Below the pieces are notes generated by a model. The model was given only the letters and a program-made list of their open reading frames with translations. It did no database searches and was not told the origin of the DNA. 64,000 nt of DNA from Poecilobothrus nobilitatus (lineage: Eukaryota; Arthropoda; Insecta; Diptera; Dolichopodidae), in NCBI GenBank assembly GCA_947095535.1, contig OX352773.1:261849590-261913589 (forward strand), read 5' to 3'. Position 1 is the first letter of the stretch; the number at the start of each line of letters is the position of its first letter. The position numbers and the translations under genes were made by a program. Shown here piece after piece: positions 47,553 through 57,200 of this stretch.

Positions 47553-47810
47553 GGGACCCTGAAAAATATCAAAAGTCACTCAACTGCACTAGATTTCTTG
47601 GCTAGTGTACAACTTTAATAAATCAAAACCATCCGATTTAAAACCAAACTTTAGGATGGATCCTTTAATACAAAATTATATCATGTACAGTTTGGCTTTA
47701 GGGAAAATAATGAGGGAAGGATTAATTGGAAAATTTGGTTTGAGATAATTAGGATTATGAAGGATGAAGGAAAAAATTTGCTTCTAGTTATATTATACCA
47801 GTGAATTTAA
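47553..47810 (+). repeat. Dispersed repeat family R, copy 4
   Basis: GGGACCCTGAAAAATATCAA, AAGTCACTCAACTGCACTAG, GCTAGTGTACAACTTTAATA, AAACCATCCGATTTAAAACC, GTACAGTTTGGCTTTAGGGA and AGGATTATGAAGGATGAAGG make this the clearest full-length copy of the family. It is non-coding. Confidence 0.55.
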
Positions 47811-48486
47811 TTACGAGCTAAACGTACAAAGGTACTTAAAAAGTTAATTAAAAAAAAAAAAAAATGTACAGTACAGTTCTATTTTCCTAAATTAAGTTCA
47901 TTTAAATGATAAGTATATATGGTATTTTGTTCAGTAAATATAAAATACCTATTAATTTTTTTTATTGAAAAAACCAAAAATGAAATTTAACGTGACTAAA
48001 ATTAATAATGAATCAATTATTCATTTAATTATTTGTGGTATAATTTTTACACTTATACAAATATGTAATAAATAAAAGATAAAAATAATTTCACTAAAAT
48101 TTTAAAAATAAGTAATCAATTTTGATTTAAATTTTGATTCTATAGACAAGTTAATGAAGGCAATTAGACCACAAGAGTTATAAGTGATTGCTTTTACAAT
48201 TTAAGAGGGTTATAGAGAATAAATAAATTGAATAAATAAATTTTAAATAAAATTATTTTCTAAAAATAATTTGTTCTAAGAATTGGCAATCAAAAATTAT
48301 TCATTTTCTCTAATTTTTACTATAAATTTTAAACAGAGTACCATTAAAAATGATATTTTTAACTGCTTAAAGGATGCTAAAAATTTAAACACTGTAATAT
48401 TCCATAATAGATTCATTTTAAGATTTTTGTTTTTTTCAGAAATTACGTGCGATATTGTTTCATTAGTGCAAACATTTTGATAAATA

Positions 48487-48700
48487 TAGTAATAAAATAG
48501 TAATAATAATAGACAGATTCATTCTTCCCTTAACCAGATCCAGATCCTTATCCCATCCTCTCTCAATATACTGTGTTAACAGTTAGTGGTTTCTTCCTAT
48601 TATATTGCCTAAAGGAGGAGGTGAGTTTAATCAGTAAGAATCTGACATTACGACGGAGGAAGTTTTGGTGTCTTGGAGTCCCTTAGGCAAAAAAAAAAAA
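48487..48700 (+). repeat. Hairpin-rich repeat family T, copy 3 (5'-truncated, poly(A))
   Basis: AATAGTAATAATAATAGACAG, CTCTCAATATACTGTGTTAA, TTATATTGCCTAAAGGAGG, TTTAATCAGTAAGAATCTGA and CCCTTAGGC, followed by a poly(A), match the 3' half of the 16.9 and 52.4 kb copies. 5' truncation with a shared poly(A) end is typical of retrotransposed copies. Confidence 0.65.
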
Positions 48701-49059
48701 TTCTAAGATATGTGTGGCTTTGCTTTGTCAGATTGGTTTTGTAGTTTGATTTGCCAGATGAATACCAAACAATGATGACAGAAGATAACGAAACTGCTAG
48801 ATCTAGTTAAGATATTTTTTGTCTAGCAGTTACTTTTTTAGTTATCAGTTGATATTTTAGTTATCAACCAATCAATAGTTAAAATAATTCTTACAAGTAA
48901 ATTAATAGTCCCTTTCTGAAATGAAATATCATTTTTTTAGAACTATTTGCTGTTTTTGGTTTGTCAAGACTTCTATACATTATACATTGTATTATTTATA
49001 TATAAAGAATAAATTATTGCTTGTAATAATTAATGTAGTTGAATTAGATCGAAAACCAG

Positions 49060-49165
49060 ATAAAAAACACTTTTCACATTTACTAAGATTCGAACCTAGG
49101 CCTTTCGAATGAGAGATAGACGATCTGTGCAAACCAATCGTAACCGTCCAGACATCTGAAAAGTT
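49060..49165 (-). repeat. tRNA-like SINE relic, minus strand
   Basis: On the minus strand, GGTTACGATTGGTTTGCACA resembles an A-box region of the GGCGCAATTGGTTAGCGC type. About 45 bases later, AGGTTCGAATCTTAG is a good B-box. This is not family S. A functional tRNA fold was not found. Confidence 0.4.
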
Positions 49166-50403
49166 TTCTTTGCCCCATATGATTGTTTCTAACACGATCT
49201 CTTTATTCCGCTTTTTTTTTTTGGTTTTCTTGCAAGTTCTATGTTTCCACCATTTTGTTTTTTACCTTTTATTTGGATTAAAACTGATTCAAGTAAATTT
49301 TTAAATTTTAAATTCAAAGTAATCAAAAGTAAATTTTTAAATTTAATTGTAAAATTTATTAAAGTTTAAAAATAAATTTGAAGTTAAATATAAATTTTAT
49401 GTTTAATAAATTTTGTTAAAAACAAAAATTTAAACATGTTCTATAGGTTTTTTTATAACATAAAAAAAAAATATCTAAAGTAAAATTGTAACTGTTTTTG
49501 TATCGATAACATGACGCAATTATAATAAAAAATTCAACATTTCTTAATTTAATATATTGTTTCCTCTGAGATATAAAAAATCAAAAAGTAAAGCATGAAA
49601 TAATGTTCATTTTTTATAAAGAAAGTAAATAAATATTAAGAAAATTGATAAAAGTAACATTAAATTGTTATTATTTTGTTTATATCCTTAATATTAATTT
49701 ATTTAGTAACTTAATCATGAATTATTTATTTTTTTTTTGGTCGAATTATATTTGGTTACATGTAGGTCAGTTAATATTTAGAATAAGTATCGTAAATATT
49801 ATACGAAATATATAAAATATGGTACAAGTGTTACAAATATTTTACTTACTCAAATTACTTATTCGGTTTTATTTTTCTTGAAATAATTTTTACGCATAAA
49901 AAACAAATGTTTTGAAGCATCCAATAAAAAATAGATACAGTTATGTACTAGCTATACTAAGAATTATATTTTAAATCTACATCTTAAACTTTAGAAATTA
50001 CAGTTCCAAAAATAAGTTCGAATGAATCAATTTAATGCCTTTAGGCTTAACAAAATAGTGTATAAAACTAGTTATTACAGGTGGTAAGGACCGAAATAAA
50101 TACCTTAGCTCTTTAATCAACTGATTCATTAAACATCTTGACATAAAACAAAAGATGAATTTAAAAAGAATTCGAGCGTGACGAAATTTTGGATAAATTC
50201 TTGAATTTGAGCATAAATTTTGGATTCTAAAGCTGATCTATCAATAGCAAAAAATGAACCACCATTTATGATACTGGAAACAAAATATTGGGTAAATTCT
50301 TTATCAACAAACGACACGATGTGCAGGTTCATTATTACCAACATACAAAAAATAACAAAATACTTTGGAAATTAATATTTTGTCAATGAGATTCAAAATT
50401 ATG
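49166..50403. other. AT-rich non-coding DNA, nothing identified
   Basis: No gene, tRNA or recognised repeat. The 71-codon minus-strand open stretch at 50129-50344 has no recognisable domain or splice context. 50913-52100 is likewise featureless. Confidence 0.55.
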
Positions 50404-50808
50404 TGAAAAGAAGAAATTAGACTACGTCAACTCTATAATATACCCGCACGAACATAAGTTATGTTGTTCCATAAAATTTATTCATCTTTTAAAAATTTTT
50501 ATATATCTGACTTAATTTGATATCGAGAAATATGAGTTTTGGAGTTGTATGGCAGGTACTCGAACGCGCTGATCAAAATTGCGCTATTTCGATAGTGATT
50601 CTAACAATTTTATAGAGATGAAATGTAGAAATTTCACAAGCCTAGCGTTATTGTTTTTAGAGTTATGATCGGGCAGCTGTCGGACGGACGGACATACATA
50701 CAAGAATTTATGAACAAGAATTTATTTACTTTTCTATATCTATCTTGTCGCTTTCAAGAGTAACGACAAAGTTATTATACTCTTGAATTGTATTCATACG
50801 GATATAAC
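50404..50808 (+). repeat. Repeat family A, copy 4 (short)
   Basis: It has GACTACGTCAACTCTATAAT, ATACCCGCACGAACATAAGT, one unit core GGAGTTGTATGGCAGGTACTCGAAC, GAGTTATGATCGGGCAGCTG, a short CGGACGGACGGACA tract and the end ATTATACTCTTGAATTGTAT. It has one internal unit, whereas the 60.4 kb copy has about six. It is non-coding. Confidence 0.55.
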
Positions 50809-50810
50809 AG

Positions 50811-50912
50811 TTCCCTAGACAATATACTGCGTTACAAGGTATATAGGGGTGTCATCTCATTATATTGGAAGAAAATGTGGTTTAGAATACCCTATTCCTT
50901 AAGAAAAAAAAA
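50811..50912 (+). repeat. Hairpin-rich repeat family T, degenerate copy 4
   Basis: CTAGACAATATACTGCGTTA, then CATCTCATTATATTGGAAG and CCTATTCCTTAAGAAAAAAA, keep the CAATATA...TATATTG stem and the A-run of family T. The rest is lost. Confidence 0.45.
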
Positions 50913-52100
50913 TATGGTTTAGAATGCTTATTTGAAAGTTCTTTGCAACGAAATCTTATCATTTGCAATAAAAACTTAATAAGTCTAGCGTTAACGACTG
51001 TATAGAATTCTAAATTTTTGCAATTGATTGTAACTTAAACTGATTTAAATTTAACCATAAAGAATTTCCTCATTTTAACACAGTTATTTTGGATATTTAT
51101 AATAATAAGCCTTTTTAAAACTAAAGTGAAGACGTCCATTCTGATATTTTAGGTTTTTTGACATTTAATAAAGATTGGGTACTTAAATTTGTCTTTAAAT
51201 TGAAAATTTTATATTGTCTAAAAATACTTAGACAATAATTGTATAAATTTTAATAATTTTTTTCTAAAATTAATTTATCTTGTGGTTTTTTTGTAATCAA
51301 ATAGAGAATGGAACTTTAGTTTATAATAAATGGTTATAGCCAGAACAAAAAAGAAGAAGTGTTTATGTTTTTACTCATTTATTATGTGACATAAAGGAAT
51401 TTTTCTACTAAAAAGTTTTGAAACCCTTCTTGTTTTTTTTAAAAAATCAAACATTTTTCAAAAACTATTTTAAAACTAATTTAAACTTCTTAATTTTATT
51501 AAAACAAGATAATAACATTTAAAAGAAAAAGTATTTTGTTATACAGTTTTTTATATTTTGTATTGCTTCAAACAGTTTTTATAAAGTTTTTTTTGTTTTT
51601 TATTTTAAGGAAGCCAATATAATTTTTTTTAAAAGATAATTTTTTTTCATAGAGAAAAAACCCCGAAAATCCATGTTGGATATTATTTAAAATTCAAGTT
51701 GAAAGTGAAAGATATTTTGTTTAAAGATTAAAGGATTTGAAATTCAAGACATACAAATCATATAAAATGTTAAAAAAAAAATTAAATTATTAATTATGTT
51801 TATTAGCTTACTGTTCTCTGAAAAATGATCCTAAAGAAGTGACAACCTAAAAAATCAAACATTAAATCAAATAAAAAAATAAAAATAATTTTATTAAAGA
51901 AGTTATATTTTTATTTAAAAAATTTTTGCTTAAATTAATACATCTATCTGATCTTAAAATATAAACCTTGTAGTAATTTACCATACTGATCATGTTTTAT
52001 ATATAAATAAGCTTCATAAAAATGTCAAAAATTTAATCACGAAGTTCTAAAATTTTTAGGTTTAGGTATACAATTTTTAGGTATTTTTAGGTATTAGGAT

Positions 52101-52253
52101 TCGAGCATAAAATTTTATTTTTGAAAAAACCTCTTTAATGGGCTTTATCGTTGATTAATATGGTGACAGCAATATAAGATTATATTTTGTCTGCGCAAGA
52201 AGATCATAATTATTCTATGAGTTTTATATTAGCAAACGTTGTCTAAAAATACA
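52101..52253 (+). repeat. Left arm of a ~152-bp inverted duplication
   Basis: This is nearly identical to the reverse complement of 54048-54198: CTCTTTAATGGGCTTTATC versus CTCTTTAATGAACTTTATC, TTTTGTCTGCGCAAGAAGAT versus TTTTGTCTGTGCAAGAAGAT, and AGCAAACGTTGTCTAAAAA in both. The arms enclose about 1.8 kb holding a family T copy, a half-MITE and a SINE. No open frame is seen. Confidence 0.8.
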
Positions 52254-52352
52254 TCGCTCTTATAATTATTAGTTTTTCAAATGTTTTTATAAAAATTTGA
52301 ATTTGATTTGCAGAAGGTTGAATTTGATTTAAAAATCTGAATTTAAGTCAAG

Positions 52353-52993
52353 GTGTAATGTGTGATATATACTGCTGCACGTTGTAATCTACTGATGGCG
52401 TTGACTCTGTAGTAAAATAATAACAATAAAAATAATAATAATAATAGTATAATAATAATAATAATAATAATAGTAATAATAAATAATTATAATAATAATA
52501 ATAACAATAGCTACTACAGTGGAGCTATCTTTGGTTATATCATGCAAGTAAGGTGTTATATACTACTGCACGTTGTAATCCACTGATGGCGCTGACTCTG
52601 TAGTAAAATAATAATAATATTAATAAGAATACAAATACCAATAATAGTAACCGCGTGACAGTGGGGGTTGCCTTCAATAATTACCTCATGTAGTACTATA
52701 TACTACTACTATATGTTGTAACTTTTGTGACGTTAGCAAAATAGTAATAATAATAGGCGGATTCATTGTTTCCTTAGAGTCCCACTCCCAATTCAATGTT
52801 TCTGTATCCATTTCCTATCCTTTCCTATCCCTACTTCCTAGCCAATATACTGCGTTCGCAGGTAAGGGTTTAATCCCATTATATTGGCTAAAGGCGCAGG
52901 TTGGTTTAGTCAGTAAGAATCTGACACTACCAAGGGGGAAAATTCTTGGTGTCTTTGGAAGATTCCCACCTCCCTTAGGAAAAAAAAAAAAAT
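52353..52993 (+). repeat. Hairpin-rich repeat family T, copy 2 (longest)
   Basis: The head ACTGCTGCACGTTGTAATC occurs twice (about 52369 and 52564), separated by (AAT)n, so the 5' part is duplicated. The body follows the 16.9 kb copy. Three potential hairpins are visible: TAGCCAATATA/TATATTGGCTA (52839-52849 with 52880-52890), GTCAG/CTGAC (52909-52913 with 52921-52925) and CCAAG/CTTGG (52930-52934 with 52945-52949). It ends CCTCCCTTAGG plus poly(A). It is non-coding; the open minus-strand stretch across it is a by-product. Confidence 0.75.
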
Positions 52994-53569
52994 TATTTTT
53001 GGAGTAATTCAAGATAGTTTTTGTTTACTTTGACCATTTAAAAAATACGATTTATTGAATACTGAGATAATTGACATGTGAGTTATAAGAAAAACCAGAA
53101 AAAGTGTAGAATTTTCACTCACACGAACATTTTATAATATTTCCATAATGTAATTTTTTAGAAAATTTATGATAACTGACTTAATTTATTTTTGATATAG
53201 ACCATAAAGGCTTTAATGCTATATTTATATTATAATACTATATCTATATAAATTTCATAGCAAATTTCGCAGCTACCTTTAACTAACTTATATAGCCACT
53301 GAATTATCATAGATACTCATAATAAAAGAAGTTGTATGACAATAAATTTTGAACAAACTTAACTTTTTTTTTAAAAATAATACAAATATGTATATTGTTT
53401 AATTAGGCATCTAAGCTATATACTGATAAAATAAAAAAATTAAGATAAAAACTCGAACCCAATAACTGAACTTGTTCAATTTTAATAACGAAACTGTCAA
53501 GTTCATTTCAGTTAGATAATATTTCTATAAACAGACATATTAAAAATATTTGGTAATTAATATAATATA

Positions 53570-53680
53570 CAGGGAGTTCGACTGTCAAAGATAAAAGAAA
53601 AGAACTGTTAGAGGTTGTCGAAACTAGATAAAAATTGTTCTAGAGTAGAGCATCTTCCTTTTACGATTTTCTATATAAAG
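53570..53680. repeat. Half of a TA-flanked CAGGG MITE (diverged)
   Basis: TA followed by CAGGGAGTTCGACTGTCAAA and GAACTGTTAGAGGTTGTCG, AAATTGTTCTAGAGTAGAG aligns with one arm of the 13.2 kb MITE. No matching second arm follows, so the copy is truncated. Confidence 0.5.
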
Positions 53681-53794
53681 TTTATCAAATTTTTTTTGGG
53701 TATATATATTTTAAATCAAAATATCATATTCCTGTTTAACATAGAGAATTTATTTAAGATATGATAGTAAATATTGTTAAAATTTAACAAATAA

Positions 53795-53970
53795 AGGAAC
53801 CTCGTGGGTAATCACCTGAGTATATAATCACCTGATATAAAATACTGAGTGAGTGTGAGTTCGAATAATACAAACGTTTAAGAATACATAATTTTCTCTT
53901 AGGACAATTTGCAGCGACATCTGAAAAGGCTGTGTTATTTGACAGGGGAATAAACTAAAAAAAAAAAAAT
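53795..53970 (+). mobile_element. tRNA-derived SINE family S, copy 5 (degraded)
   Basis: GGAACCTCGTGGGTAATCAC lacks about eight bases of the A-box region. GAGTGAGTGTGAGTTCGAAT keeps the B-box core. CAGCGACATCTGAAAAGGCT, GTGTTATTT and GACAGGGGAATAAACT lead to an A-run. The promoter damage makes it inactive. Confidence 0.7.
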
Positions 53971-54047
53971 TAAATAAAATCCGTTCAATCTTACGGTATT
54001 TTTGTGAAGAAAATCACAGTAAATAAACGTAATCACAGTAATAAAAC

Positions 54048-54198
54048 GTATTTTTAGACAACGTTTGCTAATATAAAATTCAGGATGATTATGATCTTCT
54101 TGCACAGACAAAATATACTCTTATATTCCTGCCACCATATTAATCAAAGATAAAGTTCATTAAAGAGGTTTTTTTCCAAAATCAAATTTCATGCTCGA
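54048..54198 (-). repeat. Right arm of the ~152-bp inverted duplication
   Basis: It pairs with 52101-52253 on the opposite strand, about nine tenths identical by eye. A further short segment (54370-54425, AAAAGTTTGAATATGATTTGC) repeats 52285-52340 in direct orientation, so the neighbourhood has been rearranged more than once. Confidence 0.8.
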
Positions 54199-55502
54199 CT
54201 TCTTCGAATTTAATAGATGTGATTGTGACAAGCTGTGGTAACTGTTACCTCTGGAGATTGCAATAATTATTATACGCATATATGTATATGCATAATTGCC
54301 ATTAGCCGCTGCGAGAATTATTCAAAGCAAATAAAAAATATCTAACTTAAAACCATTTAATAAGTTTTCATAAAAGTTTGAATATGATTTGCAAAAGTAT
54401 GAATTTGGATTGCGAATCCTGTATTTTTCTAATGATTGAAGAAAAAAATTAGCTTTAGTCTAAAAAAAAAAAACTAATTTCGAAGAATAAACAGATCATA
54501 TTTGGTTTATTAAATGTTATTTAGAGTATAAAGAAAATAATTGTTAAATAATTATTTATCAATTTAATGATTTAAGCATTTTTTTTTTATTTTTTTTTTT
54601 TTTTCATTAGAACAGGAATAATAATTTATAATTTTTACGGTTAAAAGCGGTATGCGAAATCATGTAAATTTTATTAATTAATTTGACAATGTTTGAATAC
54701 ATTTTCGAAAAAAAAAAAAAAAAAAAAAAACAGTGAAATTAAAAATTTTTTTTTTATATTCGAACTCAAAATAATTATTTTTATTTTTTTTTTGTATAAT
54801 GTAATGAGTTTGAATGCCGAATTTTAATGTTTTTGGAGTTCAATACGAATTTATAGTATGTATATGTATAAATGTATGTATCTAATTAAATTTAATTAAC
54901 ATGAATATAATTTAAAAATTTTAATAGCGGACGTAAAAACAAATTAAATTTTTAAAAATATTTATGAAGAAAATTGTTCTCGGATATCATAAAATAATTT
55001 TTGATTTTAAAAAAAAAAAAAATTATATTTATCCTATTCTTAAAAACAAAAAAAAAAAATTTTGCTGTCATCTGGTTATTTTTAAAAATTGAATAAAATT
55101 CATAATTTAATAATATTATGTACTTTCAACTATATTTTAATATAATATATACATATACATACATATTATATTAGGTAATTTATTTGGTATAGCAGGTTAT
55201 ATAAATCATAGTTAAACATACAAAAAAAAAAAAAAAAATAAAAAAAATAAAACTCAAATATTACATAGTTTTTATATTATGTAAACATTATAATTAAAAA
55301 TAATGATTTATGATAAATAATTATTAAAATTTTAATATTTCAATTTTGGTCTTTAGAATGAGATATACATAGGATAGGTAGGTATAACATATTATGTAAT
55401 TTTATTTACTGGAAAATTTTTTTGTTTGTATAATCTAAAAATTATTATTATATATATTTTTAATATTTATTTCTGTTCTTTATTTATTTGAGATAATATT
55501 TA
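54199..55502. other. AT-rich non-coding DNA with long A runs
   Basis: Contains a run of about 20 A (around 54709-54730) and a short direct repeat of the 52.3 kb region at 54370-54425. No gene is recognised. Confidence 0.55.
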
Positions 55503-56636
55503 GGTGACGTGTCACAAGTCCCACAAATTGAGTCATAAACCACTAAGGGACCTTTGACTCATAGTAATATATTTCAGTGAGACACAAATCCCTTTGGAAA
55601 AGAGTCATAAGTCTCTTTACATATGTGTACCTGTTGAGAATAAAATTCCAATTTGTGTACAAATACACAAAACTACAATATAAAATTCCTTCCAAATTTA
55701 AAATCATCTGATATATAACACACTTATTTACATAATTAAATTTAGAATTTAGATTTTTATGCCCGCTGAAAGCGTACAGGCGCGCATTAAAGATTTTATA
55801 ATACACATTACCCAAATAACCTTCTTAACAATATGTACACCGACAATACATACCAGAGAACTACGAATGCTTGTATCTCAAGAACTTGTTTTGTCAAAAT
55901 CTCGTTTCATAAAATTCCCGTTTTATCAAAATTTCGTTTTTTAAAATCACGGTAAATTTCTTCTTTGTTTTGAAATTACAAAAAAAAATAAGAAATTGTA
56001 ATTTTTATCGAGTAATAATAGGAGGGATTTTATAGTTGGATTTAAAAACAGGGTTTTACGCTTCTACCATAATATTTATATATATGTATTTGCAAAATTC
56101 TAAATTAGGAGGGATTTTAGAGTTGGTTACAAAATCATAGTTATTCGCCTTTTACAGAATATGCATATATATATTATGTACATGCGATATTCTGAATTTG
56201 GATGAATATATACATATTGTGGGAAAATCGTATAACCCTGCATCGTATAACCCTGAACCCTGGGAAAATCGTATAACCCTGGTATAACCATGATTGTTGT
56301 ATAAGCCGTATAACCCTGATCGTACAACATTGATATTCTGGGAAAATCGTATAACCCTGATTTTGTAACCAACTCTAAAGTCTTTACTATTTCAGAATCT
56401 CGAATATACATATATATTATATATATAAATATTTTGGAAAAAACTTAAAACCCTGATTTTAAATACAACTCTAAAATACCTCCTATTATTACTTCATAAA
56501 AATTAAAATTAATTAATGTGGCTGTTGAAAATATTCGGATTTTACGGCGATTACAAAGTCAACATAATACATTATCCACACATTGAGTCATAAATCTCTT
56601 AGGGACTTTTGATCCTGGGACTTGTGACATGTCACT
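55503..56636. mobile_element. Non-autonomous DNA element with 8-bp target duplication, 1134 bp
   Basis: The left end GGTGACGTGTCACAAGTCCC and the reverse complement of the right end AGTGACATGTCACAAGTCCC match at 18 of 20 positions. Both sides are flanked by AATATTTA (55495-55502 and 56637-56644). GAGTCATAA motifs recur just inside both ends. The 8-bp duplication suggests a hAT-type origin. The interior holds inverted family P blocks and a cluster of CGTATAACCCTG repeats. No transposase is encoded. Confidence 0.65.
56219..56362 (+). repeat. Irregular tandem repeat of GGGAAAATCGTATAACCCTG
   Basis: The 20-mer GGGAAAATCGTATAACCCTG occurs three times and its CGTATAACCCTG part twice more, separated by variable spacers such as ATCGTA and GTATAACCATGATTGTTGTA. 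It lies inside the 55.5-56.6 kb element and makes an open but meaningless minus-strand frame. Confidence 0.75.
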
Positions 56637-56734
56637 AATATTTACTAAAGAGATTTTAAATTTACCTTATTAAAATACTTGTTATGAAACTATAGACAAA
56701 TCAAGCATTAGAGTTTAGCATTTAATTTTCACAC

Positions 56735-56835
56735 TTAATAAAATCCTATCCTATCCTATCCAATCTTTACACTCGAGCCGTTATACTACGAAATTACTTA
56801 GAGTATTATCCTTATTATATTGGGGGAAAATTTGA
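56735..56835 (+). repeat. Hairpin-rich repeat family T, degenerate copy 5
   Basis: TCCTATCCTATCCTATCCAA, CGTTATACTACGAAATTACTT and CTTATTATATTGGGGGAAAA keep the order of the family T body just before its first hairpin. The poly(A) is lost. Confidence 0.35.
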
Positions 56836-57043
56836 AATTTATAATAAATATTATCAACATGAAGAATTATTAATTTTTATTTTAATATTTTATTTAACTT
56901 ATCATAATTATCAATTATGAAATCTAATCTAACATATGTTTCCATTTTATTTTTTAGAACGAATCTCATGAAATATTTTCAAATTTATCATATTGTTTTA
57001 TGAATTTTATTAAAAGTTTATTTTGTCATCAATTTAATTATTT

Positions 57044-57200
57044 ATTTTTTTTTTTTTCAAGGAAGCTGAGAATTTAGTGTGTAAGATTTTTCCTCTTACT
57101 GAACTCAGTTCCACTGTAGCTAATATAATGAGATGATATTTTAACTGTTTTCGCAGTATATTGGTAAGAGAGTAAGCATAGGATAGGAATGCGGAAATTA
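57044..57200 (-). repeat. Hairpin-rich repeat family T, copy 6 (minus strand)
   Basis: On the minus strand, CCTATCCTATGCTTACTCTC, ACCAATATACTGCGAAAAC, CATCTCATTATATTAGCTAC, TTCAGTAAGAGGAAAAATCT and a poly(A) (poly(T) at 57044-57057 on the plus strand) reproduce the family T 3' end. 5'-truncated. Confidence 0.6.

Noticed and set aside
52815..53012. 65-codon minus-strand open frame with glycine- and proline-rich text
   Set aside because: It is the reverse of the hairpin-rich 3' end of repeat family T and begins in the poly(A) tract.
56127..56411. 94-codon minus-strand frame with repeated GLYDFPR-like phrases
   Set aside because: The phrases come from the GGGAAAATCGTATAACCCTG repeats inside the 1134-bp element.
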